A DNA stretch of 64,000 nt from Actinophytocola sp963825445 (GTDB taxonomy: Bacteria; Actinomycetota; Actinomycetes; Mycobacteriales; Pseudonocardiaceae). Position numbers and translations under genes: made by a program. The notes beneath the pieces are model-generated. The model did not search any database and was not told the origin of the DNA. It saw only the letters and a program-made list of their open reading frames with translations. The stretch is taken from assembly GCA_963825445.1 (NCBI GenBank), contig CAWGTM010000018.1:21643-85642 (forward strand), read 5' to 3'. Positions 47,219 through 57,055 of the stretch are shown here, piece after piece. The number at the start of each line of letters is the position of its first letter. Within the stretch, counting starts at the first letter, position 1.

Positions 47219-47896
47219 GTGCACGCTCCCCCGTTCGCCCCGGGCCCGTTTCTCGCGGCACTCAGCCACGACGACGCGGCCGAGCTGCGCGCCCTCGGCC
47301 GCATCCGTTCCTACGCCACCGGGGACACGCTCTTTCACCAAGGCGACGACGCCGGAAGCGTCAGCATCCTGCTCGAAGGCCGCGTCAAGGTGACCGCCCG
47401 GGGAGCGTCCGGCAGGGAGGTCATCCTCGCGTTCCGCGGCCCCGGCGACATCGTCGGCGAAGTCGGCGCGATCGCCGGGTCGACGCGGTCGAGCGCGGTC
47501 CGCGCGCTCGAGCCGGTGCAGACGCTGGCCGTGTCCGCCGCGGACTTCCGCGAGTTCCTCGACACCCACGCGCACGCGTCGATGAACCTCGTGCTCATGC
47601 TCATGGAGCGCCTGCGAGCCGCCGACGAGGCGCGCGTCGAGTTCGCCGGACACGACGTCGTCGGTCGCGTCGCACGCCGCCTCGTCGAGCTGAGCGAGCG
47701 CTTCGGCGTCGTCTGCGACGACGGCATCGACATCACGCTCGCGCTCTCTCAGGAGGAGCTCGCCGCCTGGACGGCGTCGTCGCGCGAGGCGGTGGCGAAG
47801 GCGATGCGGCTGCTGCGTGAGCTCGGCTGGATCGAGACGCACCGCCGCCGCATCGTGGTGCGCGAGATCGACGCGCTGCGCCGCTACGCGGCCTGA
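47219..47896 (+). CDS. Crp/Fnr-family transcription regulator
   Basis: 225 residues from GTG at 47219. The cyclic-nucleotide-binding barrel (about 10-125) has GDTLFHQGDDAGSVSILLEGRVKV and the phosphate-binding cassette GEVGAIAGSTRSSAVRAL, with an Arg-Ser as in cAMP binders. The C-terminal winged helix is TLALSQEELAAWTASSREAVAKAMRLLRELGWI. A protein with cyclase domains is encoded 2.5 kb away, so a cyclic-nucleotide signal is plausible but unproven. Its end overlaps the convergent BTAD gene by 13 bases. Confidence 0.92.
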   Translation: MHAPPFAPGPFLAALSHDDAAELRALGRIRSYATGDTLFHQGDDAGSVSILLEGRVKVTARGASGREVILAFRGPGDIVGEVGAIAGSTRSSAVRALEPVQTLAVSAADFREFLDTHAHASMNLVLMLMERLRAADEARVEFAGHDVVGRVARRLVELSERFGVVCDDGIDITLALSQEELAAWTASSREAVAKAMRLLRELGWIETHRRRIVVREIDALRRYAA

Positions 47897-48810
47897 CCGC
47901 GTACCAGCCGCCCGGCATCGGCGGCATCGCCGGCGAGCTCGAGCGACGGGCACTGGTCCAGGATCTCGCGGTGGCGCCTGCGCAGCTGCGGCCCCGGCTC
48001 GATTCCGAGCGCATCGACGAGCGTCCTGTGCGCCGCCCGGTAGACCTCCAGCGCGTCGCCCTGGCGCCCGCACCGATACAGCGCGACCATCAGCAGCCCG
48101 TACAGGCGCTCGTGCAGCGGATGACGCGCGATGAGCCGCTCGAGCTCGGCAACCATCGTCGCGTGCGCGCCGAGCGCCAGTTGCGCCTCGGCCAGCAGTT
48201 CCACGGCGCAGCTGCGCAGATCCTCCAGCCGGCAGATCTCTGGCGCGGCGAACTGCTCGTACGCGTAGTCGCCGTAGGGCTCGCCGCGCCACAGCGCCAG
48301 CGCGCTGCGCAGCGTCACCGTGGCGTGGCGCGGATCGCCGCCGGCCAGCTCCTGGCGCGCGCGAGCGACGAGCCGCGTGAAGCGCACGGCGTCGACCGCA
48401 TCGGGATCGAGCTCGAGGGCGTAGCCGGACCTGCGCGTGCGCACGACGGTCGTCGCGTCGACGTCGGGAGCGATCCGTGCGATCGCCCAGCGCAGCCGCG
48501 ACACGTTGACGTGCACGCGCTTGACGTCGCGCGGGGCCGCTTGCGTCGTCCACAGCTCGTCGATGATGCGGTCGACCGCGACGCACTCGCCCGCGTGGAT
48601 CGCGAGCAGCGCCAGCAGCGCGCCCGGTCGCGCGCCCGCGGGAGCGAACAGGCCGTCGCGACCACCCACCTCGACCTCGCCGAGCACCCGCAGGCCGATT
48701 CCCGGCGTGCGCAGCGCATGGATCGCGTGCACCCCGGCGGCCGGCTCGCCGGCGGCGTGCGTGCGAAGGAGCATGCCGTCACCGTACGATCGGGGCGGTC
48801 CCTTCACCAT
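47884..48810 (-). CDS. SARP/AfsR-type transcription activator (HTH plus BTAD)
   Basis: About 308 residues. OmpR-type winged helix (about 45-135; VLGEVEVGGRDG, ALLALLAIHAGECVAVDRIIDELW, VKRVHVNVSRLRWAI, RRSGYALELDPDAVD) followed by a bacterial transcriptional activation domain (LALWRGEPYGDYAYEQFA, RLYGLLMVALYRCGRQGDALEVYRAAHRTLVDALGIEPGPQLRRRH). There is no downstream ATPase, so it is a small SARP. I take ATG at 48810 (GGTGGA upstream); 48774 is an alternative. Confidence 0.9.
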   Translation of the reverse strand: MVKGPPRSYGDGMLLRTHAAGEPAAGVHAIHALRTPGIGLRVLGEVEVGGRDGLFAPAGARPGALLALLAIHAGECVAVDRIIDELWTTQAAPRDVKRVHVNVSRLRWAIARIAPDVDATTVVRTRRSGYALELDPDAVDAVRFTRLVARARQELAGGDPRHATVTLRSALALWRGEPYGDYAYEQFAAPEICRLEDLRSCAVELLAEAQLALGAHATMVAELERLIARHPLHERLYGLLMVALYRCGRQGDALEVYRAAHRTLVDALGIEPGPQLRRRHREILDQCPSLELAGDAADAGRLVRGQAA

Positions 48811-48857
48811 GAAATCCACCACAGCGCGACCGCGTCGTTGTACACAGAGCGCCGGCG

Positions 48858-49301
48858 TCAGGCGCGTCCGAAGCGTCGCCGGTACGGGCCCCGGCGAGCG
48901 ACGAACGAGGCATGCAGCAGCACCCGAAACGCGGGCGCGAGCGCACGGGGTCGCACGTCGAAGCGCGCGCGGTCCACGATCAGCGTGCCGCCCGCCGGGG
49001 TGCGCACGAACCCGTGCGTGTGCTCCCATGCCGTCAGCGGCCATGGCATGACGTCGCTGCTGCGGTCGACGAACCAGATCGCGTCGTCCTCGACGCGCTC
49101 GGAGACGACCTCGCTGATCCACCTCACATGCAAGCCGGGACGCAGCCGGATCTCGATGACGTCGCCGACGCGCAAGCCGATGCGCACGACGGTCAGGCGC
49201 AGCAACCGCGGTGTCAGCGACGCGACGAACGACGCGTCCCCGAAAACCGGGTAGACCTCCGCCAGTGGCGCTGCGACCGCGGTATTAACCGTGAATCTCA
49301 T
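48858..49301 (-). CDS. SRPBCC-family protein
   Basis: 147 residues starting MRFTVNTAVAAPLAEVYPVFGDASF. The START-like barrel shows FVASLTPRLLRLTVVRIGLRVGDVIEIRL, WISEVVSERVED, WEHTHGFV and a final helix (PAFRVLLHASFVARRGPYRRR). The motif WEHTHGF resembles actinobacterial ligand-transport (YndB/CoxG-like) members. Ligand unknown. It is divergent from the DUF5995 gene. Confidence 0.8.
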   Translation of the reverse strand: MRFTVNTAVAAPLAEVYPVFGDASFVASLTPRLLRLTVVRIGLRVGDVIEIRLRPGLHVRWISEVVSERVEDDAIWFVDRSSDVMPWPLTAWEHTHGFVRTPAGGTLIVDRARFDVRPRALAPAFRVLLHASFVARRGPYRRRFGRA

Positions 49302-49413
49302 CGCCGACGCGACAATACCGCTCGGTCTGCCATGCGCGCCAGCACCCTGTAACCGGGGTGTAACCGCAGGCCTGAAGGATGCTCCGATACCCCCGACGAC
49401 GATCGGCGACGAT

Positions 49414-50193
49414 ATGACAGCGCCCCGCGCACCCGCCCCGATGTCCCCGATGTCACGCTCCGACCACGACCCGGACCCGCTGGCGCGCATCATCGCGTTG
49501 TGCCGCGAGCGCAACTCGCGCCTGGGCTACTTCGCCGCGGTCTATCGCAAGGTCGTGACCGCGGTCGAGCAGGCGATCGCCCGCGACGAGTTCGACGACC
49601 CGGACGCCATGCGTGCCGTGAACGACACGTTCTTGCGGCGCTACGTCGAGGCGTTCGACGCGAACGAGCGCCGCGCGCCGGTCAGCGAGTGCTGGCGCGC
49701 CGCGTTCGACGCGGCCGCCGACCGGCGCCTGTCGGTGGTCCAGCACCTCCTGCTCGGCGTGAACGCGCACATCAACTTCGACCTGCCGATAGCGGTCAAC
49801 GACGCCATCGCGCCCGACGCGCTGCCCGGGTTCGCGGACGACTACACGCGCATGAACAAGCTCCTCGCCGGCGTGGTCGCCCGGGTCAGCGCCGACACGG
49901 CGCGCTTCGCGCCCCTGCTGTATTGGCTCACGCGCGTCGGCGGCCAGGTTGACGACGTCATCCTCGACTTCAGCATGCAGCGCGCGCGCGAGCATGCCTG
50001 GCGCTGCGCCCTCGAGCTGCCGCGGGTCACCGGCGCCGGGCGCGCGGACCTGATCGCGACGTTCGACCGCGCGGCAGCCGAGCTCGCGGACGCGGTCGCG
50101 CACCCGACCGGGATCGTCCGCGTCGCGGCCTTCCTCATCCGTCGCACCGATCGCGGCAGCGTCGCCGAGATCATCGACGAGCTCCTGGACTGA
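49414..50193 (+). CDS. DUF5995-family protein
   Basis: 259 residues from ATG at 49414 (or 49450). The family core is GYFAAVYRKVVTAVEQAI, FLRRYVEAFDA, WRAAFDAAADRRLSVVQHLLLGVNAHINFDLPIAV, DYTRMNKLLAGVV, and REHAWRCALEL. All helical, no signal peptide. The repeated His and Asp residues (QHLLLGVNAHINFDL) suggest a metal site, but no function is known. Confidence 0.85.
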   Translation: MTAPRAPAPMSPMSRSDHDPDPLARIIALCRERNSRLGYFAAVYRKVVTAVEQAIARDEFDDPDAMRAVNDTFLRRYVEAFDANERRAPVSECWRAAFDAAADRRLSVVQHLLLGVNAHINFDLPIAVNDAIAPDALPGFADDYTRMNKLLAGVVARVSADTARFAPLLYWLTRVGGQVDDVILDFSMQRAREHAWRCALELPRVTGAGRADLIATFDRAAAELADAVAHPTGIVRVAAFLIRRTDRGSVAEIIDELLD

Positions 50194-50384
50194 TGGCGCC
50201 ACACGTGGCTCGCCGTCGCGAGCGACCCGCCGCGCACCGGTTCGCGGAGGAGCTGCTCGCCGCGGCGGACCTCGAGCGCGCCGTCGCTCGCTGGCCATGG
50301 CCGTCCCCGCCGCGCCGCCGGCCGGGGACGCATCCGGCACGACGCTTTGAACACGCGCACCGCAGAAGCAGCGATGATCGGCAC

Positions 50385-53300
50385 GTGGCAGCGCGCAAGG
50401 CGGAGTTCCGGCAGGGACTTGGGGCATTCGTCCCTGCCGACGTCCGCGCCGCGATGGCGCGCGCCGAGCCGCGCCGCGAACACTGCGAGGGCTCGGTGCT
50501 GCTCGCCGACGTGTCGGGGTTCACGCCGCTCACGGAGGCCTACGCGCGCGAGTACGGCCCGCGGCGCGGTGCCGAGGAGGTCGCGGCGCTGCTCAACCGG
50601 GTGTACGGCGCGCTCGTCGAGGAGGTCGACCGCGCGGGTGGCACGGTCGTCGAGTTCGCGGGCGATGCGATCTGCTGCTGCGTGCACGACGACGACGGGT
50701 CCGCGGCCCTGCGCTGCGGCCTGCGCATGCAGGCAGCGATGGCGCGGCTGCGCCACGCCGGCGTCGATGCCGAGATCCGCGTGGCCGTCGGCGCGGGCGC
50801 GTTCCGGCGCATCGCCGTCGGCGATCCGTCGCAGCGCATCTTCGAGGTCGTGGCGGGCCCGGCGGTCGACGAGGTCATGGCCATCGCCGAAGACGCCCGC
50901 CGCGGCGACGTCGTCGCACACGCCCGCGTCGCCGAGCGCCTCGAAGACCGGCTCACGCTGGCGGACGACCGCCTCGGCGCCGGCGTGATCGTGGAAGCGG
51001 TCGCGGGGCGCGACCCTGCGCCTGCGCCGCAGCCGCCCCAGCTCGACGACGAGCGGGCGCGCCCATGGATCGCGGCGGAGCTGCATCCGCGGCTCGCGGC
51101 CGGCGGCGACGTCGGGCTTGGCGGCGAGCTGCGCTCGGTCGTCGCGCTGTTCGCCCGCTTCGAGATCGACCCCGGCGCAAGCGACCCCGACGCGTGCCTC
51201 GACGCATACGTGCGCTTCGCGCAGGCGACGATCGGCAACGTCGGAGGCTCCATCTTCAGCATCGCCGTTGACGACAAGGGCACGTACCTCTGCGCGGGCT
51301 TCGGCGCCCCGGTCGCGCACGACAACGATCCGCAGCGTGCCGCCGCCGCGGCACTCGCGCTGCGCACGACCCCGCCCGCGATCCGCGTGGCCACGGTCGG
51401 CATCGGCCTGACGCGCGGGCGGACCTACGCCGGGGTCTACGGCGGCGCGACGCGGCGGATGTTCGGGCTGCAGGGCGCGAAGACGAACCTCGCCGCGCGC
51501 CTCATGCAGCTCGCGCAGGGCGGGCAGATCCTCGTCGAGGAGCCGCTCTGCGCGCTGCTGGCGGACGACCACGTGCTCGAGCGGATGCCCGCGGTGCAGG
51601 TCAAGGGACGCAGCGAGCCCGTCGCGCTGCGCGCGCTGACGGCGGCACGGCGGCGGATGGCCAAGCCCGGCGCCGCGCCGCGCCTCGTCGGTCGAGCGGG
51701 CGAGCGCGCGCTGCTCGACGAGCGCCTGCGCGCGCTGCGGGCCGGCCAAGGCGGCGTCGTGCTGCTCGAGGGCGAGCCCGGCATCGGCAAGACGCGGCTC
51801 GTGCGTCACCTCGCCGATCGCGCGGCGCGCGACGCGATCACCGTCCACGCCGGCGCCGGCGACCCGATCGAGCGCGGGGCGCCCTACCACGGCTGGCGTC
51901 AGATCTTCGATGACGAGCTGACGCTGGCGCTCGGCAACGGATCTGCGAGCGCCGGGCTGTCGGGCGACGCGCGCGCCGAGGCGACGCGCGACCTGCTCGC
52001 CCAGCGCCTCGACGAGATGGCCGCGGCCGGGCCCATGCTCGTCGTGCTGGAGGACGCCCACTGGCTGGACTCCGCGTCGCTCGCGCTCGCGACGAGGATC
52101 GCCGGCGCGCCCGGCAGCCTGCTGCTCGTCGTGACGACCCGGCCCGTCGCCGAGGCCGCGGTCGCGGAGCTCGAGCGCCTCGCCGCGACCGACGCCTGCC
52201 AGCGCATCGCGCTCGGGCCGCTGCAAGCTTCGGAGGTTCGCGAGGTCGCCGCGGACGCCATCGGCATCGAGCTCCCGGCGGACATCGCCGCGCTCGTCGA
52301 GGCCAAAGCCGGCGGGAACCCCCTCTTCTCGCGCGAGCTCGCGCGCGCGCTGCGCGACCGCGGCGTCCTCGACGACACGACGCCTCGGGGGCTTGAGCTC
52401 GAATCGCCCGGCGGCGTCGAGGCGGTGATCGCGAGTCGCATCGACCGCTTGCCGGCGAGCGGTGCCGCGGTGCTGAGGATCGCGAGCGTCCTCGGCGGCT
52501 CGTTTCGCTCAGACGCGCTCCGCGACCTCGCCGGAGCGGATGTCGGCGACCAGGTCGCCGTGCTCGAGGAGCTCGAGCTGCTTGGCCACGACCCGTCGCA
52601 CGGCGAGGACGGACTTGCGTTTCGTCACGCCGTCATCCGCGACGTGGTCTACGAGCAGCTGCTGTTCGCCGATCGCCGCGACCTGCACCGGCGTGCCGCC
52701 GAGCACCTCGAACATGCGCGCGAGGCCCACCTGCCGGACGCGACGCACGCCGCGCTCGCACATCACTGGGAGCGCGCCGACGTGCCCGACCGCGCGGCCG
52801 TGCACTACGCCTCAGCGGGCGAGGGAGCGTTCCGGGCCGGCGCCTTTCGCGAGTGCGTCGACATGCTCGACCGCGCCCTCGCGCTCACGGTCCATGCGGC
52901 CGAGCCGCTGCAGCGAGAGCGCTGGCAGTCGCACATCGCCGAGTCGTGCTATCGCCTCGGGGACCTCGAGCGCTGCCACCGCAGCGCCGCCGAGGCGATC
53001 GCGGCGCTCGACCGCCCGGTCCCCGACGGCGTCCCGCGGATCCTCGCCGCCGTGCTGCGCGAGCTGCTTCGCCAGGTCGCCTACCGCCTCGCGCCGCGCG
53101 GGGTGCTGCCGCGCCGCGTCCCCCCGCGGGATCGCGAGCGCGTGCGCCTGGCAGCCGCGACGCAGTTCCTCATGGCCGAGGTCTACTACCTCTCAAGCGA
53201 CACGCCACGGTCGAGCTACGTCGCGATCCGCTCGCTGAACCTCGCCGAGCGCCTCGGGCCCTCGCGTGAGCTCGCGGAGTGCTACGGCGCGCTGGGCGTC

Positions 53301-54320
53301 ATCGCCGGGATCGTCGGCGCGCACGCGACGGCCGAGCGCTACTGCGCGCTCGCCCGCGGGACCGCCGACGCGGTGAACGACCCGTTCGCGATCGCCATCA
53401 CCCTGCACCAGCAGTGCATGTACCGGTCGTCACGTGGCCCGTACCACATGTTCGCCGACGACTACCGGACGTGCATCGAGGGCTTTCGCCGGCTCGGCCA
53501 CAAGCCGCGCCTGCGCGACGCGCTCGGGGTCGCCGGCGTCGGCGATCACCTCTTCGGACACCCCGCCGAGGCCGAGCGCAAGCTCCTCGACCTGCTCGCG
53601 GGCATCGAGGCGAAGGAGTCCTCGCTGCCGGTCACGTGGGCGCACGCCTGGATCGGGATCGCGACGCTGCGGCGCGGCGACCCGGGCGAGGCGTTGCGGC
53701 GGCTTTCCGTCGCGGCCGGCCTGTCCCAAGACCAGGCGCTCGACATGTCTTCGGTCAGCATCCACGCGGTTCAGGCGCTGGCACTGCGGCGCAGCGGCCG
53801 CGTCGGGGAGTCGCGCGCCGAGCACGCGAAGGCCCGCGAGCTCGCGGCCAGGCTCGGCCCGCGGCCGACGAGCCACGCCGTGCTCGACGGCTACGCGGCG
53901 CTCGCAGAGCTCGCGCTGACCGACTGGGACGAGGCACGGTCGTGGCGTGCACGGGTGCGCGCGCGCCGGCACGTGCGCTCCGCGCGGCGCAACCTGCGCG
54001 TGTACGAGCGCACCTTCGCGATCGGCGGGCCGGCGCGATCGCTCTACGAGGGCGAGCGCCTCTGGCGCCTCGGCCGCCGAGCGCGCGCGTTGGCCGCCTG
54101 GGAGCGAGCCCGGGCGCGGGCCGCCGAGCTCGGCATGCGCCACGAGCTCGCTCTTGCCCATGCCGTCCTCGGCGACCGCCTTGCCGGCGATCCGGTGCGG
54201 CGCGAGCACCACCGGGCAGTCGCGGCGCGCCTGCTCGACGAGCTCGGCTCCCCCGCCGACACCCGCCCCGTTACCCCCTTGTACGCGACGAAACCGGAGG
54301 CCCACAATGGCGAGCTCTAA
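50385..54320 (+). CDS. Tandem cyclase-domain AAA ATPase with TPR-like repeats (sAC-like)
   Basis: About 1311 residues. First cyclase homology domain (about 20-200): LLADVSGFTPLTEAYA and VEFAGDAICC carry both metal-binding Asp. Second (about 250-430): ALFARFE replaces the first metal motif, but TNLAARLMQLA keeps the transition-state Asn and Arg, so the two would complement each other as in soluble adenylyl cyclase. Then an NTPase: Walker A LEGEPGIGKTRLVRHL, Walker B MLVVLEDAHWLD, and a winged-helix end (GLAFRHAVIRDVVYEQLL). The last 500 residues are helical repeats. I take GTG at 50385 because upstream residues are low complexity; ATG at 50193 overlaps the previous stop and is possible. It overlaps the next gene by 14 bases. 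Confidence 0.85.
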   Translation: MAARKAEFRQGLGAFVPADVRAAMARAEPRREHCEGSVLLADVSGFTPLTEAYAREYGPRRGAEEVAALLNRVYGALVEEVDRAGGTVVEFAGDAICCCVHDDDGSAALRCGLRMQAAMARLRHAGVDAEIRVAVGAGAFRRIAVGDPSQRIFEVVAGPAVDEVMAIAEDARRGDVVAHARVAERLEDRLTLADDRLGAGVIVEAVAGRDPAPAPQPPQLDDERARPWIAAELHPRLAAGGDVGLGGELRSVVALFARFEIDPGASDPDACLDAYVRFAQATIGNVGGSIFSIAVDDKGTYLCAGFGAPVAHDNDPQRAAAAALALRTTPPAIRVATVGIGLTRGRTYAGVYGGATRRMFGLQGAKTNLAARLMQLAQGGQILVEEPLCALLADDHVLERMPAVQVKGRSEPVALRALTAARRRMAKPGAAPRLVGRAGERALLDERLRALRAGQGGVVLLEGEPGIGKTRLVRHLADRAARDAITVHAGAGDPIERGAPYHGWRQIFDDELTLALGNGSASAGLSGDARAEATRDLLAQRLDEMAAAGPMLVVLEDAHWLDSASLALATRIAGAPGSLLLVVTTRPVAEAAVAELERLAATDACQRIALGPLQASEVREVAADAIGIELPADIAALVEAKAGGNPLFSRELARALRDRGVLDDTTPRGLELESPGGVEAVIASRIDRLPASGAAVLRIASVLGGSFRSDALRDLAGADVGDQVAVLEELELLGHDPSHGEDGLAFRHAVIRDVVYEQLLFADRRDLHRRAAEHLEHAREAHLPDATHAALAHHWERADVPDRAAVHYASAGEGAFRAGAFRECVDMLDRALALTVHAAEPLQRERWQSHIAESCYRLGDLERCHRSAAEAIAALDRPVPDGVPRILAAVLRELLRQVAYRLAPRGVLPRRVPPRDRERVRLAAATQFLMAEVYYLSSDTPRSSYVAIRSLNLAERLGPSRELAECYGALGVIAGIVGAHATAERYCALARGTADAVNDPFAIAITLHQQCMYRSSRGPYHMFADDYRTCIEGFRRLGHKPRLRDALGVAGVGDHLFGHPAEAERKLLDLLAGIEAKESSLPVTWAHAWIGIATLRRGDPGEALRRLSVAAGLSQDQALDMSSVSIHAVQALALRRSGRVGESRAEHAKARELAARLGPRPTSHAVLDGYAALAELALTDWDEARSWRARVRARRHVRSARRNLRVYERTFAIGGPARSLYEGERLWRLGRRARALAAWERARARAAELGMRHELALAHAVLGDRLAGDPVRREHHRAVAARLLDELGSPADTRPVTPLYATKPEAHNGEL

Positions 54321-56535
54321 GCGCAAGGTCGCGATCCTGGGCGGTGGGCAGGGCGCGCTGACGGCGGCGCTGCAGCTGTCGGACCCTCGCAACGAGGAGG
54401 GCAAGAACCTCGAGCTGACGATCTACCAGCTCGGCTGGCGACTGGGCGGCAAGGGCGCGACGGGCCGCTCGGACGACGGCACGGCACGGGTCCTCGAGCA
54501 TGGGCTGCACAACTGGTTCGGCTTCTACGAGAACACGTTTCGCCAAGCCCGCGACGTGTACAAGGAATACGAGCCACCGGCCGACTCTCCGCTGCAGACG
54601 TTCGACGACGCGTTCCTCCCGGCGGACTCGGGCATGCAGGTCGAGTGGATCGAGGACAAGGCCCTGCTGTGGGAGGTGGCAAAGGACCGGCGCCCTCGCG
54701 AGCCCGGCGACGGCGCGCTGTTGCTCACGCGTGCTCGCGCTGTCGCACCGGCGATCAAGCTCGTCAGGGACCGCGTCGCCGAGAAGCCCACGATTGCGAA
54801 GACCGGCGGGGCGGACAAGACGCTCGAGACCTTCGACGCGCTGCTGCGCAAGGGCCCGAGGCCGGCGCGGGCAGACCCCCGGGCGCTCACGGTCCTCGAC
54901 GTGCTCGACTACGCGAGGGACTTCGCCAACGCCGACGCCAGGGGCTCCGACGACGGACGCGAAGCGCGGTTCCTCAAAGCCTTGCAGGAGCTCGACGCGA
55001 CCCCGACGATCACCTTCCAGGTGCCGGATCGGTTCGGCGGGATAGAACGAGCGCTGCGGCGCGCGGTGTGCGGAGCACTCGCTCTGGCGATGGACGTCCT
55101 GTGGCGCCTGCTGCGGGACGACATCCGCACGGAGGCGCGCAGCGACAACCGGCGCCTGTGGGTACAGGCCAACTTCGCCTACGCCTGCATTACCGGGGCG
55201 CTCGTCGACGGCGTCGTGGACGACGGCTTCGACGTCATCAACCAGCACGACCTCCGCGCGTGGCTCAGGGAGCACGACTTCGACGACGACGAACTCATGA
55301 TCGAGTCGCCGATCGTCGAGGCGGTCTACTGCGGCTCGTTCGCCTACCCGGAGGGCGACACGAGCGGTCCGCTTCCCTTCCCGCCGGGCGGGGAGATGGA
55401 GGCCGGCACGGCGCTGCGCGGCGTCGCGCGGACGGTGCTCACGTACAAGGGCGCGTTCGCATACCGGTTCGCCGCCGGCACGGCGGACACGTTCTATGCC
55501 CCGGTCTATGAGGTGCTGCGCGCACGCGGCGTCCGGTTTCGATTCTTCTCGGACGTGCGCAAGCTCGAGCTCGAGGACGGGCGCATCGCGCGGATCCGCA
55601 TCGCGCGGCAGGCGAGCGTCAAGGATGGTGGCGAGTATGAGCCGCTCATCGACGTCCGCGGCCTGAAGTGCTGGCCGGACCAGCCGCGGTGGGAGCAGCT
55701 CGACCTGCCCCCGGACGAGCGGCCGGACTTCGAGTGGCCGACCGACGAGGTCGCTCCCGAAAGCGAGGAGGTGCTCGAGTACGAGACCGACTTCGACGCG
55801 GTCGTGCTTGGCATCTCGATCGGCGCGCTCGCGGGCATCTGCGAGGAGATCGTCGAGGCCTACGAGACGTGGGCGACCGCGATAGCGCGGGTGGGGACGG
55901 TCCGCACGCAGGCGCTGCAGCTGTGGCTGACGCGCACGCCCAAGGCGCTCGGCCTCGTCTCCAAGCACGAGCCGATCGCGAACTGGCGCTACGGCGGGCT
56001 CAGCCCGCTCGGCGTGTGGGGTGACTTCAAAGAGGTCATCGAGGTGGAGAGCTGGCCCAAGAAGCGCAAGCCTCAAGGCCTCTCGTACCTGTGCTCGACC
56101 ATGCCCCACACGACGCAGTTCACGAGCCAGGCGGAGGCCGACGCGGAGGTGCTCGAGAACGCGCGCGAGCTGCTCGACGGCGGGCTGCGGGTCATCCTTC
56201 CGAAGATCGTCGACGGGAAGGGCAATCCGCGCTGGGGGTGGATCGTCGATCCAACCGACGCGACGGGTGCCGACCCCGACCGCCTCGCGACGCAGTGGCA
56301 CCGCGCGAACGTCACGCCGACGGAGCAGTACGTGCTGTCGCTGGTCGGAAGCTCGGAGCACCGCCTGCCCGTGCACGACCCCGACGGGCCGAGCAACCTC
56401 TACCTCGCCGGCGACTGGACGAAGTGCCAGCTCAACTGCGGCTGCATGGAGGCGGCGACGATCTCGGGCATGCTCTGCTCCGAGGCGCTGTCCAAGTACC
56501 CCGAGCTCGGGGACATCGCCGGCCTGGACTTCTGA
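54307..56535 (+). CDS. FAD/NAD(P)-binding oxidoreductase, phytoene desaturase-like
   Basis: 742 residues from ATG at 54307 with GGAGG upstream. N-terminal dinucleotide site KVAILGGGQGALTAALQLSD and GWRLGGKGATGRSDDGTARVLEHGLHNWFGFYENTF, a close match to the carotenoid/phytoene desaturase and amine oxidase opening. The C-terminal FAD block is NLYLAGDWTKCQLNCGCMEAATISGMLCSEAL. The middle (about 150-600) is long and poorly recognised, with VVLGISIGALAGICEEIV near 500. Substrate unknown. Its start lies inside the end of the cyclase/ATPase gene, so the two are translationally linked. Confidence 0.85.
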   Translation: MASSKRKVAILGGGQGALTAALQLSDPRNEEGKNLELTIYQLGWRLGGKGATGRSDDGTARVLEHGLHNWFGFYENTFRQARDVYKEYEPPADSPLQTFDDAFLPADSGMQVEWIEDKALLWEVAKDRRPREPGDGALLLTRARAVAPAIKLVRDRVAEKPTIAKTGGADKTLETFDALLRKGPRPARADPRALTVLDVLDYARDFANADARGSDDGREARFLKALQELDATPTITFQVPDRFGGIERALRRAVCGALALAMDVLWRLLRDDIRTEARSDNRRLWVQANFAYACITGALVDGVVDDGFDVINQHDLRAWLREHDFDDDELMIESPIVEAVYCGSFAYPEGDTSGPLPFPPGGEMEAGTALRGVARTVLTYKGAFAYRFAAGTADTFYAPVYEVLRARGVRFRFFSDVRKLELEDGRIARIRIARQASVKDGGEYEPLIDVRGLKCWPDQPRWEQLDLPPDERPDFEWPTDEVAPESEEVLEYETDFDAVVLGISIGALAGICEEIVEAYETWATAIARVGTVRTQALQLWLTRTPKALGLVSKHEPIANWRYGGLSPLGVWGDFKEVIEVESWPKKRKPQGLSYLCSTMPHTTQFTSQAEADAEVLENARELLDGGLRVILPKIVDGKGNPRWGWIVDPTDATGADPDRLATQWHRANVTPTEQYVLSLVGSSEHRLPVHDPDGPSNLYLAGDWTKCQLNCGCMEAATISGMLCSEALSKYPELGDIAGLDF

Positions 56536-56723
56536 GCGCCGGCGCGTCTCGGCCGGCACCACCGAGCCTCGGGGTCCTCCCCTACCCGCGGCGCGAGTAC
56601 CGGGGCTACCGGCACGACGACTGCGGCCCGGACGGGTCCTGCAACTTTCGTTGCAGCACGTCTTCGAAGGCGAGCGTACGCACTGATTTCATCGATTCCA
56701 TCCGATCCACGGGCTACCGTGTG

Positions 56724-56737
56724 CGAACACATGTTCG
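56724..56737. promoter_or_regulatory. SOS (LexA) box match
   Basis: CGAACACATGTTCG fits CGAAC-N4-GTTCG, the LexA operator of actinobacteria and Firmicutes, at all ten fixed bases. It lies just before an uncertain plus-strand frame (ATG at 56731 is inside it) and 0.7 kb upstream of the TIR-WD40 pair. The flanks (G and G) do not extend the palindrome. Confidence 0.5.
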
Positions 56738-56868
56738 GCCCCGCCTTCAACCCCATCTGGCAGCGCATCCGCCGCGCGGCCGCGTGGCTGCGCGCCTTTG
56801 CGTTCCTGGAGGACGACTCAGGCCTCCGGCTCGATCGGCCTCGCTGCGCGCCCCTCGGCAGCGTCCCT

Positions 56869-57055
56869 CCGACCCGCCGGCCCGACGCCTCCCGCGACCC
56901 AGCCGTCCCCGCCGCGCACATCGCGCACCCGACCCGCAGGCCCGACACCTCCCGCGACCCAGCCGCTCCCGCCGCGCACATCGCGCACCCGACCCGCAGG
57001 CCCGACACCTCCCGCGACCCAGCCGCTCCCGCCGTGCGCGCCGCGCACCCGCACC
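56869..57055. repeat. Three tandem 60-base repeats
   Basis: Units begin about 56869, 56929 and 56989 (CCGACCCGCAGGCCCGACAC, then CTCCCGCGACCCAGCCGCTC and CCGCCGCGCACATCGCGCAC), nearly identical for two copies and diverging in the third. The unit is a multiple of three, so an overlapping frame would encode a 20-residue repeat on either strand. Confidence 0.9.

Noticed and set aside
50193..50384. N-terminal extension of the cyclase/ATPase protein from ATG 50193
   Set aside because: The 64 residues are Arg/Pro/Ala-rich without family similarity; GTG 50385 gives the usual start, though the overlapping ATG keeps the longer form possible.
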